Source: Corynebacterium sp. (GTDB lineage: Bacteria; Actinomycetota; Actinomycetes; Mycobacteriales; Mycobacteriaceae). From it: DNA of 38,902 nucleotides. Under the pieces are notes generated by a model, which saw nothing but the letters and a program-made list of their open reading frames with translations, had not been told where the DNA came from and searched no databases. The stretch lies in contig JAKDIS010000009.1 in the NCBI GenBank assembly GCA_030450335.1, positions 1 to 38,902 of the forward strand, given 5' to 3'. This document shows positions 7,517 through 16,253 of this stretch, piece after piece. Each line of letters starts with the position of its first letter. Positions within the stretch are counted from its first letter, which is position 1. The translations under genes and the position numbers were made by a program.

Positions 7517-9088
7517 ATGGGAGACAGGCTCGATCGTGGGTTCGGCAACTGGGTCACACTGCACAGCAAGAGGTATCCGGAGTCGGTGGCCTACATCGAC
7601 GGTGAGACCGGATCCGTACGGACGTATGCTCAGCTCGAGGAGCGTACGAACGCGCTGGCGGACGTGCTCGCCAAGCGCGGTACGGCACGTGGGGACCGGG
7701 TCGCCCTCGTGACGATGAATTCCATCGAGACGATGGAGATCCTGGTGGCGGTGGCGAAGCTCGGGGCGATTGCGGTGCCGATCAACTACCGTTTGACGTC
7801 GAAGGAGATCGAGTTCATCCTCCTGGACTCGGGCGCGTCGAGCCTGTTCTTCTCGATGCCGTTCCTCGACCTCGTGAATGACGCGTGTACGGACGAGACC
7901 AGGGTTCGTGACCGGTTCGTGGTCCCGGATTCGGAGATGAGGTTGACCGGGAAGTCGTCGGACCTCGAGGCCATGATCACCCGGGGAAGTTCGGAGCGAG
8001 TGGTGCGGGAGGTCAATGAAGCCGACATCTGCGTGGTGATGTACACCTCCGGCACCACCGGCAAGCCGAAGGGAGCCATGCTGAGCCACGGGAACTTCGT
8101 CTGGAACGCGGTACACAGTCTAGGGCTCGGTGATGGCTGGACCGCAGGGGACAGGACGATCTCAGCGGCACCCCTGTTCCATATCGGGGCGCTCGGCGTC
8201 AACACCCTGCCGTTCCTCTTCATCGGCGGGAGTTGTGTGGTCCTGGAGAACTTCGTCCCGGCGAACTGGATCTCCTCCGTCGAGAAGTACGGGGTCACCA
8301 ATGCATTCCTCGTGCCCGTGATGTGGTCGGCCGTTCTCGGTGACGCGTCCTTCGGGGCAGGGCAGGTGCGGAGCCTACGTTTTGCCGTCTCGGGAGGAGC
8401 TCCCTGTCCGGTCGCGGTGATCGAGGCTATGCGTGAACTCGGGGTCCCGTTCACCGAGGGGCTGGGGATGACCGAGACGAGCCCCCTTTGCGCCGTGCTA
8501 CGTCAGGACGAGGGACTTCGGAAGAAAGGCACGGTAGGAAAGCCCGTACAGCAGGTCGAGTTCCGGATCGAGGACGACGCCGGGGAGGACGTGGGGGTTG
8601 GACGCGTTGGCGAACTACTCGTGCGCGGCCCGAACGTGTTCTCCGGCTACTGGAACAATCCGAAGGCGACGTCCGAGGCTCTCCGGGACGGCTGGTTCCA
8701 CACCGGAGACCTGGCCAAGGTGGACGAGGAGGGGTTCTACACGTTGGTGGACCGCAAGAAGGACATGGTCATCACCGGAGGGGAGAATGTCTATTCAACC
8801 GAGGTGGAGTCGGTGGCGCGCGGGCACCCGGACGTTCGCGACGTTGCGGTGATCGGCATCCCGGACGAGAAGTGGGGTGAGGCGGTGACCGCGGTGGTGG
8901 TTCGAGCCGAAGGTTCCTTGCTGACGCCTGAGGAGCTGATCGCGTGGTCGCGCCGAAGCTTGGCGGGGTTCAAGGTGCCGAAGTCCGTGGAGTATGTCGA
9001 CGTCCTACCGCGCAATGCCACCGGTAAGGTCCTCAAACGAACGCTGCGCGCTGAACGCACCGGGAGTGAGATGTCTGTACGCCGGTGA
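7517..9088 (+). CDS. AMP-forming acyl-CoA ligase (FadD-type), second copy
   Basis: This 523-aa ANL enzyme has YTSGTTGKPKG at about residue 176, GLGMTETSPL, DRKKDMVITGGENVYSTEVE and the catalytic lysine in NATGKVLKR. It is clearly different from the ligase at 898. The start at 7517 is preferred because GGGAGAGG sits just upstream; an ATG at 7502 in frame lies before that site. It is divergent from the TIGR03084-dehydrogenase operon and convergent with the AEC permease (14-bp gap). Its codon use looks less GC-extreme than that of the core genes to the right, which may mean later acquisition, but I have not computed it. The chain length of the substrate is unknown. Confidence 0.9.
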   Translation: MGDRLDRGFGNWVTLHSKRYPESVAYIDGETGSVRTYAQLEERTNALADVLAKRGTARGDRVALVTMNSIETMEILVAVAKLGAIAVPINYRLTSKEIEFILLDSGASSLFFSMPFLDLVNDACTDETRVRDRFVVPDSEMRLTGKSSDLEAMITRGSSERVVREVNEADICVVMYTSGTTGKPKGAMLSHGNFVWNAVHSLGLGDGWTAGDRTISAAPLFHIGALGVNTLPFLFIGGSCVVLENFVPANWISSVEKYGVTNAFLVPVMWSAVLGDASFGAGQVRSLRFAVSGGAPCPVAVIEAMRELGVPFTEGLGMTETSPLCAVLRQDEGLRKKGTVGKPVQQVEFRIEDDAGEDVGVGRVGELLVRGPNVFSGYWNNPKATSEALRDGWFHTGDLAKVDEEGFYTLVDRKKDMVITGGENVYSTEVESVARGHPDVRDVAVIGIPDEKWGEAVTAVVVRAEGSLLTPEELIAWSRRSLAGFKVPKSVEYVDVLPRNATGKVLKRTLRAERTGSEMSVRR

Positions 9089-9102
9089 CGATGCGCTTGT
9101 AC

Positions 9103-10083
9103 TCACCCGAGCAACAACGTGATCACCGCGATGGAGGGGATGGACAGCATCGTGCTGATCACCGCGGTATCGCGGGCCAGCACGGTGTTCACACCGAAAC
9201 GCTGCGAGTAGGTGAACACGTTCTGCGCCGTCGGCAGTGCCGCCACCACGACGAACACCAGGAGAGCGGCACCGGAGGCGTCGAAGAGCAGGCGGGCCGC
9301 GGCGTAGGCGATCAGGGGGTGCACGACGGTCTTGGTCAGTGCGGCGAGCCACACGCTGCGCCGTGGACTGGTCTCCCGGTCGAGGACGGAGACCTCCGCC
9401 ATCGACAGCCCGAAGGCGACGAGGGCGGCCGGCACGGTGCCTGCGGCAAGCAGTGCGACGGGCTCGGCGAGCATCTCCGGCAGCGTCCAGCCCGTGTTCG
9501 TGTACAGCAGGGACAGGACGATGCCCACGGCGGCCGCCACGATCAGTGGGTTCCGGATGACGCCGAGAACGAGTTCGCGCACCAGGGGGCCGATGTTGCT
9601 GCCGGCATCCGCGGCGTCCCGGCGGGCCTTGCGGGTGGTCACGTCCAGCAGTAGGACGGTGGCCGGACCGTACAGGGCGACCTGGAAGATGATCACCGGG
9701 AGTGAGGCGGTCGGGTCGTCGAGGACGTGGGTGGTGATGGGCACGCCGAGGTTCGAGCCGTTGCAGTAGGAGCAGGCGAGCATCGTGATCAGGCTGTCGG
9801 ACGTCGGCCGGCGGGCGAGGAAGCGGTAGCCCAGGAATCCGACGGCCCCGGCGAGCAACGTGCTGATGACCACGATGGCGAGGTTCTCGCCGAAGACGGT
9901 GGCGAGGTCGGCCTCGCGCAGGAAGTTGATCAGCAGTGCGGGGGTGGCGAGGTAGAACACGAACATGTTCAGCGCGTACACCGCATTCGGTCCGAGCAGT
10001 CTGCGGCGGCCCACCAGGTAGCCGAGCGCGATGATGATCACCACCACCATGAACCCACTCAGAACGTTAAGCATGTGCACCAT
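9103..10083 (-). CDS. AEC-family (auxin efflux carrier type) permease
   Basis: The 326-aa protein is almost wholly hydrophobic, with about ten membrane segments in two halves. It starts with a segment rich in V and I (residues 9-24), includes LNMFVFYLATPALLI and the conserved ACSYCNGSNLGVP region, and ends with the helix SIPSIAVITLLLG. This is the Mem_trans/AEC layout; bacterial members export or import organic acids such as malate or malonate, and the substrate here is not known. ATG 10083 is taken as the start, but ATG 10074 is equally possible since neither has a strong ribosome site. It is separated from the upstream RDD gene by a strong hairpin and meets the acyl-CoA ligase end to end. 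Confidence 0.8.
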   Translation of the reverse strand: MVHMLNVLSGFMVVVIIIALGYLVGRRRLLGPNAVYALNMFVFYLATPALLINFLREADLATVFGENLAIVVISTLLAGAVGFLGYRFLARRPTSDSLITMLACSYCNGSNLGVPITTHVLDDPTASLPVIIFQVALYGPATVLLLDVTTRKARRDAADAGSNIGPLVRELVLGVIRNPLIVAAAVGIVLSLLYTNTGWTLPEMLAEPVALLAAGTVPAALVAFGLSMAEVSVLDRETSPRRSVWLAALTKTVVHPLIAYAAARLLFDASGAALLVFVVVAALPTAQNVFTYSQRFGVNTVLARDTAVISTMLSIPSIAVITLLLG

Positions 10084-10088
10084 TAGAT

Positions 10089-10134
10089 CAGGCCGGTGAC
10101 CGCCCCCGACGATGCGGGGGAGGTGACCGGCCTG
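10089..10134 (-). terminator. strong hairpin terminator downstream of the RDD gene
   Basis: Arms at 10089-10108 and 10115-10134 match at 18 of 20 positions around a 6-nt loop. It lies after the RDD stop codon and before the AEC start. There is no T-tract, so it would be an I-shaped terminator of the kind common in high-GC actinobacteria. Confidence 0.65.
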
Positions 10135-10155
10135 CTGCGGTGAGGAGGGCTGGTG

Positions 10156-10830
10156 TCAGCGGTTGTAGACCACGTACGACTTCGCCCACTTGTCGCAGAT
10201 GTGCTGGCGGTGCGGGTCGCGGGCGATGAGCACGCCGAGGGCGGCGTAGATCGCGATGGATGCGATATTGCCGATGAAGGGGATCCATCCGACGACGATG
10301 CCCGCGAGGTACCAGCTGTTACGGATGAAGGAGTCCTTCGCGGAGATGACACGGCCGTCGGCGTCGACGACCTTGATACCCAGGGCCATCTTGCCCAGCG
10401 TGCGACCCGCGGTGGTCTCCATGCCGACACGGTAGGCGAACCACAGGACAAGGGAGAGCAGTGAGTAGAGGTAGAAGTTGCCGAGGTCGAGCTCGGGCTC
10501 GACACCGACCTGGCCTGCGTCCAGCCAGGCGGAGTAGTCGTCCATCCACGACATGAAGCCCGGGGCGATGAAAATCGCAGCCAGGACGACGGCCACGAGG
10601 AAGAAGAGGAGGCCGTCCAGCAGGAAGGCGCCCAGCCGTCGACCCGCCCCCGGGTACGCGTTGGAGGGGACGAGGCTGTTCGGGTCGTAGGCCTGCTGAC
10701 CGTAGCCGAAGTCCTGGTTGGGGTACTGGGGCAGGCCACCCTGCCCGGTGTAGTCACCGTAGGAGGGCATGCCGCCGGTGTGCTCGTTGCGATCCTCGGG
10801 GGAGTTGTTCGGGTTGTACGGGTTCGTCAT
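10156..10830 (-). CDS. RDD family membrane protein
   Basis: This 224-aa protein has a cytosolic N-terminus of about 65 residues rich in N, P, G, Y and Q, followed by an RDD domain. The domain comprises GRRLGAFLLDGLLFFLV with the first membrane helix, a second helix around LYSLLSLVLWFAYRVG, the GRTLGKMALGIKVVDADG loop, and a third hydrophobic region before the HRQHICDKWAKS end. RDD proteins are small integral membrane proteins; some have been linked to ion antiport, but no general function is established. The start at 10830 is set by AAAGG just upstream, rather than the ATG at 10842. It is transcribed alone, downstream of the ribosomal-protein terminator. Confidence 0.8.
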   Translation of the reverse strand: MTNPYNPNNSPEDRNEHTGGMPSYGDYTGQGGLPQYPNQDFGYGQQAYDPNSLVPSNAYPGAGRRLGAFLLDGLLFFLVAVVLAAIFIAPGFMSWMDDYSAWLDAGQVGVEPELDLGNFYLYSLLSLVLWFAYRVGMETTAGRTLGKMALGIKVVDADGRVISAKDSFIRNSWYLAGIVVGWIPFIGNIASIAIYAALGVLIARDPHRQHICDKWAKSYVVYNR

Positions 10831-10888
10831 GTGGCCTTTCACGGTGTGTATGGACGTCTCAGGGTAACACCCCGTCGACGGGTACGAC

Positions 10889-10926
10889 TGAACCCCGCCT
10901 CCGGCACAGGGCCGGGACGGGGTTCA
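10889..10926 (-). terminator. terminator of the rpmB-rpmG-rpsN-rpsR operon
   Basis: TGAACCCCG (10889-10897) pairs perfectly with CGGGGTTCA (10918-10926), with further G/C pairing inside. It lies about 50 bp after rpsR on the minus strand and before the RDD promoter region, where a CCCGTCGACGGG palindrome occurs at 10871-10882. Confidence 0.6.
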
Positions 10927-10977
10927 GAAGGTCTTAGTTAAACGCGCGCTGCTGCTACGTCGGAGTCCGAGGCAGGA

Positions 10978-11226
10978 TCAGCGGCTGTGGAACGGCAGGA
11001 GAGCCATTTCACGGGCGTTCTTGATCGCGGTGGCGACCTCGCGCTGCTGGCGGGGGGTCAGGCCGGTGACGCGGCGGCCACGGATCTTTCCGCGGTCGGA
11101 GATGAACTTACGCAGCAGTGCGTAGTCCTTGTAGTCGACGGTCTCGATGCCCTCGGCCTTGAGCGGGTTCTTCTTCGGGCGGCGGGCCTGCTCGAGCCGC
11201 GCCTTCTTGTGATTGGTGCGCTTCAC
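10978..11226 (-). CDS. rpsR: 30S ribosomal protein S18
   Basis: The 82-aa protein is recognisable as S18 from [31 protein letters not shown] and the [26 protein letters not shown] end. It binds the platform of the small subunit together with S6. It has no cysteines, so it belongs to the zinc-independent class that actinobacteria keep as an alternative set. It is the last gene of the rpmB-rpmG-rpsN-rpsR operon, 15 bp after rpsN, and is followed by a terminator. A primary rpsR is expected elsewhere in the genome, near rpsF and ssb. Confidence 0.97.
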   Translation of the reverse strand: MKRTNHKKARLEQARRPKKNPLKAEGIETVDYKDYALLRKFISDRGKIRGRRVTGLTPRQQREVATAIKNAREMALLPFHSR

Positions 11227-11241
11227 GGTAGTTGCTCCCTT

Positions 11242-11547
11242 TTACCAGCTGGACTTGCGAACGCCGGGCAGCTCACCGCGGTGAGCCATCTCGCGGACGC
11301 GGACACGGGACAGACCGAACTTGCGGAGGTAACCGCGGGGACGGCCGTCGGCGGCGTCACGGTTACGAACACGCACGGGGGCGGCGTCGCGCGGCTGACG
11401 GTTCAGCTCGAACTGAGCCTCGGCACGCTGGTCGTCGGTGGAGTTCGGGTTCTTGATGATCGCCTTGAGCTCGGCACGGCGCTCAGCGAAGCGAGCGACG
11501 ATTTCCTTACGCTGCTCGTTCTTCGCGATCTTGGACTTCTTAGCCAT
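11242..11547 (-). CDS. rpsN: 30S ribosomal protein S14, zinc-independent form
   Basis: This 101-aa S14 ends in the typical [38 protein letters not shown] tail (key pieces: [21 protein letters not shown]). It is the long form without the CxxC...CxxC zinc ribbon of the 61-aa type, and it contains no cysteine at all. S14 is a late-assembling protein of the small-subunit head. It lies between rpmG (3 bp upstream) and rpsR in one operon. Confidence 0.97.
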   Translation of the reverse strand: MAKKSKIAKNEQRKEIVARFAERRAELKAIIKNPNSTDDQRAEAQFELNRQPRDAAPVRVRNRDAADGRPRGYLRKFGLSRVRVREMAHRGELPGVRKSSW

Positions 11548-11550
11548 AGA

Positions 11551-11715
11551 TTAACGCTCCTCGCGGAACTCGACGTGCTTCCGGACGATCGGATCAAACT
11601 TCTTGAGCGTGATCCGGTCCGGGTTGTTCCGCTTGTTCTTGCGGGTCACGTAGGTGTAACCGGTGCCCGCGGTGGACTTCAGCTTGATGATGGGGCGGAT
11701 ATCGTTACGTGCCAT
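11551..11715 (-). CDS. rpmG: 50S ribosomal protein L33, zinc-independent form
   Basis: Reading the minus strand from ATG 11715 gives a 54-aa protein starting [20 protein letters not shown] and ending [10 protein letters not shown], a clear L33. The four cysteines of the zinc-binding form are absent. Its ATG overlaps the rpmB stop by one base (TGATG), indicating translational coupling. It is too short for routine ORF cut-offs but is unambiguous. Confidence 0.95.
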
Positions 11716-11951
11716 CAGATCTTCTCCCCACGTGCGCGGATCTTGGCGACGACGGCTTCAATGCCGTTCTTGTCGATGGTCTTCAGGCCCTTGGTGGAGA
11801 CGTTCAGCGTGATGGAACGACCCTCGGAGGGCAGGTAGAACGAACGGCGCTGGATATTCGGGTTCCAGCGGCGGTTCGTGCGGCGGTGCGAGTGCGAGAC
11901 GGTTTTGCCGAAACTCGGCTTCCGACCCGTGACCTGGCAATGTGCCGACAT
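11715..11951 (-). CDS. rpmB: 50S ribosomal protein L28, zinc-independent form
   Basis: The 78-aa protein begins [20 protein letters not shown] and continues with [19 protein letters not shown], typical of L28. Only one cysteine is present, so no zinc knuckle can form. The ATG at 11951 is preferred over the 27 open codons before it because family similarity begins there and an AGGAG-like stretch lies just upstream. It is the first gene of the four-gene operon and is divergent from rpmE-rpmF. Confidence 0.95.
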
Positions 11952-12358
11952 GGGTATCTTTCTCCTTCCGCCCGCGTAAGCGGTCCCTCGTGCCGCGCCG
12001 ACAGTGGAGGACACCACTGCGAAAACCCACATCTAGACGGGATGTGGGGCCGGGGCACTGTCTGGGGCCGATCGCGCGTGCGATGACGTTTACTAAGACA
12101 ACAGCGTTGCACGACACTACCCCATGGTGGCGTGCAGGCATAATCGTTGTGGGGGAGAGGTCCGGGCCGGCCGGCGATTTTCCACCACGGGTGTGCAGGG
12201 GATAGGATGACAGATCGTGTTGCGCCCTGCATGTCGTCATTTCTGCACGGACGCGCCCACACTCCAAACCCGACCCAGGCACGACCTGCCGTGCCGGGCA
12301 CCGACTCCGGTGTCCGGGGCGAGGGACCGACCTGGCGCACAACCCTGAGGGATTGAGA
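11952..12358. promoter_or_regulatory. 407-bp divergent intergenic region between the two ribosomal-protein operons
   Basis: No gene is seen here. A plausible plus-strand promoter is TTTCCA (12179-12184) with TAGGAT (12203-12208) and an 18-bp spacer. An inverted repeat CAGTGG (12002-12007) / CCACTG (12014-12019) lies in the probable rpmB leader. Such operons are often controlled by the zinc repressor Zur, but I found no convincing match to an AT-rich TGANAATNATTNTCA-type palindrome. The ATG of rpmE at 12359 has GAGG at 12347-12350. Confidence 0.4.
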
Positions 12359-12634
12359 ATGAAGAACGATATCCACCCCGACTACCACCCGGTGGTCTTC
12401 AAGGACGCCAGCACTGGCCACCAGTTCCTGACGCGTTCCACCGCCACCTCCGACCGCTCCGTGGAGTGGGAGGACGGCAACGAGTACCCGCTGATCGTCG
12501 TTGACGTCACCAGCGAGTCCCACCCCTTCTGGACGGGTGCACAGCGTGTCATGGACACCGCCGGTCGCGTCGAGAAGTTCCAGCGTCGCTACGGCAACCG
12601 TGTTCGCCGTACCAAGAAGAACGAGGAGGGCTAA
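12359..12634 (+). CDS. rpmE2: 50S ribosomal protein L31, type B
   Basis: The 91-aa protein starts [20 protein letters not shown] and contains HPFWTGAQR and [11 protein letters not shown], the hallmarks of type B L31. It has no cysteine, unlike the zinc-binding type A. The ATG at 12359 has GAGG eight bases upstream; a TTG at 12353 is less likely. It is followed by rpmF after 3 bp and is divergent from rpmB. Confidence 0.95.
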   Translation: MKNDIHPDYHPVVFKDASTGHQFLTRSTATSDRSVEWEDGNEYPLIVVDVTSESHPFWTGAQRVMDTAGRVEKFQRRYGNRVRRTKKNEEG

Positions 12635-12637
12635 GAA

Positions 12638-12805
12638 ATGGCAGTTCCGAAGCGCCGTCTTTCCCGCGCCAACACCCACCACCGCCGTTCGAACTGGAAG
12701 TCCGACAACGTCGCACTCCAGACCGCGAAGATCGACGGCAGTGAGGTCCAGATCCCTCGTCGCCTGATGAAGGCCGCGAAGCTGGGTCTGGTCGATCTCG
12801 ACTAG
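12638..12805 (+). CDS. rpmF: 50S ribosomal protein L32, zinc-independent form
   Basis: Translation from ATG 12638 gives a 55-aa protein beginning [20 protein letters not shown] and ending [10 protein letters not shown]. It is a typical L32 N-terminus but lacks the CxxC pairs of the zinc form. GAGGAGGG at 12623-12630, inside the end of rpmE2, is its ribosome site. A near-perfect terminator follows at 12832. Confidence 0.95.
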   Translation: MAVPKRRLSRANTHHRRSNWKSDNVALQTAKIDGSEVQIPRRLMKAAKLGLVDLD

Positions 12806-12831
12806 TTCGCGACCACGTTCGCGCACTACCC

Positions 12832-12866
12832 GGACGCCCCCGCCGACACTGTCGGCGGGGGCGTCC
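12832..12866 (+). terminator. terminator of rpmE2-rpmF
   Basis: A 35-bp perfect inverted repeat centred on 12849 gives a stem of about 15-16 G/C-rich pairs, starting 26 bp after the rpmF stop. The following bases include only a weak T-rich stretch. Confidence 0.8.
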
Positions 12867-12967
12867 TCGCGTCTTCTGCCGTACCGCCCCCGCGGGAGCC
12901 TCTTACGTTGCATCCTGGCAATGTTCCCGCGTCCGTGCTGTTCGCCGCGCATGCTAGTTCGAGTCGG

Positions 12968-13039
12968 TTGACGGTTCCCTGTCAGTTGACTGTGGTTTCG
13001 GCATAGCGGTGTCGTTTCCGCGTGGTCCTGGTGCAGAAT
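12968..13039 (+). promoter_or_regulatory. promoter region of the response regulator, with TTGAC repeats
   Basis: Two TTGAC direct repeats lie 18 bp apart at 12968-12972 and 12986-12990, the second inside a CAGTTGACTG inverted repeat. CAGAAT at 13034-13039 could be a -10 element placed 6 nt before ATG 13046, i.e. a leaderless start. Autoregulation by the response regulator is a possibility, not shown. Confidence 0.3.
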
Positions 13040-13045
13040 GGCGGG

Positions 13046-13741
13046 ATGAAGATTCTTGTTGTCGACGACGATCAGACGGTAAGGGACTCTCTACGTCGCT
13101 CTCTCACGTTCAACGGCTACGACGTAGCTTCGGCGGGAGACGGTGACGACGCCCTCCGTCAGATTCGTCAGGAGTCACCGGACCTGGTGATCCTCGACGT
13201 CGAGCTCGAGGGGGTCGACGGCCTCACAGTGTGCCGCGACCTCCGAAGTGCCGGAAACGACGTCCTTATACTCATGCTCTCCGAAAGTACCGATGTCTCC
13301 GACCGTGTGACGGGCCTCGACGCCGGGGCGGACGACTTCATGTCGAAGCCGTACGCCCTCGAGGAGGTGCTCGCCCGGGTGCGCTCCCTGCACCGTCGGT
13401 CCGTGCGTACCGCCGTCGCCAAGAGCGTCGAGGTCAAGCCCCTCGCCTTCGAGGACCTGTCGCTGAACCCGGAGACCCGTGAGGTCAGCCGCGGTGACCG
13501 GAAGATCAGCCTGACCCGTACCGAGTTCGCCCTGCTGCAGCTGCTGATGCGCAACCAGCGCAAGGTGCTCAGCCGCACGAAGATCCTCGAGGAGGTCTGG
13601 GGCTACGACTTCCCGACGTCCGGTAACGCCCTGGAGGTCTACATCGGCTACCTGCGTCGTAAGACGGAGGACGGTGGGGAGTCCAGGGTCATCCACACCG
13701 TGCGCGGCGTGGGCTACGTGCTGCGCGACGACGCGCCGTAA
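13046..13741 (+). CDS. mprA: OmpR-family response regulator (MprA/CgtR2-like), no adjacent kinase
   Basis: The 231-aa protein has a receiver domain (MKILVVDDD start, phospho-acceptor Asp51 in LVILDVE, Ser79 at the switch position, Lys101 in MSKPY). A winged-helix DNA-binding domain follows, with [28 protein letters not shown] and [13 protein letters not shown]. By position, after rpmF and before the HtrA-type protease, it matches MprA (Rv0981) of M. tuberculosis and CgtR2 of C. glutamicum, which control envelope-stress genes including the protease. In those genomes a sensor kinase gene follows; here only 177 bp without any kinase sequence separate it from the protease. The start is ATG 13046, where the domain begins. 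A GTG at 13022 is possible. Confidence 0.9.
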   Translation: MKILVVDDDQTVRDSLRRSLTFNGYDVASAGDGDDALRQIRQESPDLVILDVELEGVDGLTVCRDLRSAGNDVLILMLSESTDVSDRVTGLDAGADDFMSKPYALEEVLARVRSLHRRSVRTAVAKSVEVKPLAFEDLSLNPETREVSRGDRKISLTRTEFALLQLLMRNQRKVLSRTKILEEVWGYDFPTSGNALEVYIGYLRRKTEDGGESRVIHTVRGVGYVLRDDAP

Positions 13742-13765
13742 ACCCTCCTGCTGGCAGAATGCTGA

Positions 13766-13800
13766 GTGCGCGCCCCACGCTTGCCGTGTGTGGCGCGCAC
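13766..13800 (+). terminator. hairpin terminator after the response regulator
   Basis: GTGCGCGCC (13766-13774) pairs perfectly with GGCGCGCAC (13792-13800), 25 bp after the stop codon. There is no T-tract. The protease gene downstream therefore probably has its own promoter, perhaps using CATAAT at 13854-13859. Confidence 0.55.
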
Positions 13801-13918
13801 ACGTTCCGATCACACTGTCAGGCGGCGCGGACGGGACGTCAATCTGGGTCAGCCATAATTAGTTACGTCAGAACATAGTTGAGTCAGCCGACGGGACACG
13901 CCGGCGAAGGAGAGTCAG

Positions 13919-15295
<1,377 letters not shown>

Positions 15296-15405
15296 TCCGC
15301 GACCATTCAACCCCCTAGACCTATACAGCGGGCCGTTCTCCGGATACCGTTGACGGGACCCCGCACACCGCGACGGGCTGAGAAGTACCTGAGGAGCTCA
15401 CCATC

Positions 15406-16071
15406 ATGTCCCAAGAACACTATGTCGACACCGACGAGACCGAAGACTCGGCCGGTGTGATCACCGTGCCGGGCATCGAGGACTTCGCCCGCGTGGAGCA
15501 GGAGTCGATCGAACGCCTCGACGCCGAGATCACCGAGCCGGGGGACGAGGTCTTCCGCTCCATGGACATCCAGGAGAACGGCCGGGAGTCGAACAACCCG
15601 CGCCATTCCCTGCTGCACGCCCTCGTGGTGATCGTCACCGACCATCCGGACGACGCAGACCAGTCCGGTGAGCTCGTGGCGGAACTCCTCGCCGAGGAGG
15701 ACTACATGGTGGACGCGGTGCTCACCGTCGAGTCCGGCAAGTCCGCGGTCCGCCAGGCACTGGAGACCGCCGTCGTCGGCGGCGCGGACCTGGTCATCAC
15801 CGTCGGCGGCACCGGCGTCAGCCCCAGGGACAAGGCACCGGAGGCCACCAAGGCGGTCCTGGACAAGCGGATCCCGGGTCTCTCCCAGGCACTGCGGTCG
15901 TCCGCGCTGGCCTGCAACGCCGTCGACGGCGGGCTGTCGCGTGGTGTGGCGGGGGTGTCCGGGTCCACCGTGGTGGTGAACCTCGCCGCCACGCGCGGTG
16001 CGATCCGCGACGGAATGGCCACGCTGTGCCCTCTGGTGCGCCACGTCATCGCGGACCTCAGCAGGGCATGA
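15406..16071 (+). CDS. MoaB/Mog-family molybdopterin-binding protein with acidic N-terminal extension
   Basis: The 221-aa protein has a MoaB/Mog domain from about residue 67 onward: ALVVIVTDHPDD, the substrate loop VGGTGVSPRDKAPEA, and SRGVAGVSGSTVVVNL. In molybdenum cofactor synthesis these proteins adenylate molybdopterin. The first 66 residues are acidic and have no recognisable domain; typical Mog/MoaB proteins lack them. The start is ATG 15406, with GAGGAG about 10 bases upstream. It matches moaB2/mog by position between the protease and mscL. The next gene overlaps its stop (ATGA). In this family, copies beside PepD and Glp may no longer serve cofactor synthesis, but that is inference. 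Confidence 0.88.
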   Translation: MSQEHYVDTDETEDSAGVITVPGIEDFARVEQESIERLDAEITEPGDEVFRSMDIQENGRESNNPRHSLLHALVVIVTDHPDDADQSGELVAELLAEEDYMVDAVLTVESGKSAVRQALETAVVGGADLVITVGGTGVSPRDKAPEATKAVLDKRIPGLSQALRSSALACNAVDGGLSRGVAGVSGSTVVVNLAATRGAIRDGMATLCPLVRHVIADLSRA

Positions 16072-16241
16072 GACGCCGTCGTAGGACGGGCGTGCTGGGC
16101 AAGGGGCATGCCCCGGACCTCGATCTGGACATCAACCTGGGCAGCCAGGGAAGCAGGGAAAGGCCGGACGCACAGCGTCCGGCCGATGACGGGGGATTCG
16201 GGGAGGATTTCTGGGAGGGTCAGCGCCCTCCCCACTGGTGA
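16068..16241 (+). CDS. small basic-to-acidic protein ending FWEGQRPPHW, unknown function
   Basis: This 57-aa reading frame starts at ATG 16068, overlapping the Mog stop as ATGA, which is strong evidence for coupled translation. It begins with five arginines, continues with APDLDLDINLG, and ends GGFGEDFWEGQRPPHW. The C-terminal FWxxQRPPHW motif looks like a conserved peptide tag that I associate with small actinobacterial proteins, but I cannot name the family. There is no membrane segment, signal peptide or cysteine. The coding strand stays open and ends 12 bp before the end of the convergent mscL gene. I consider it a real gene of unknown role, possibly tied to the Mog protein. Confidence 0.6.
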   Translation: MRRRRRTGVLGKGHAPDLDLDINLGSQGSRERPDAQRPADDGGFGEDFWEGQRPPHW

Positions 16242-16253
16242 CGCGAAAGGGGG

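Noticed and set aside
11952..12358. Zur operator in the divergent ribosomal-protein promoter region
   Set aside because: Expected from biology, but no AT-rich palindrome with adequate match was found by eye. It is not listed as a feature.
13742..13918. Possible remnant of a histidine kinase between the regulator and the protease
   Set aside because: The interval is 177 bp, has a terminator hairpin and promoter-like sequence, and no frame shows H-box, N-box or G-box residues.
15380..15405. GGGCTGAGAAGTACCTGA before the Mog-type gene resembles part of a TPP riboswitch
   Set aside because: The other conserved parts of the TPP aptamer are missing, and the distance to the start codon is too short. 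The match is limited to a CTGAGA...ACC-like stretch.
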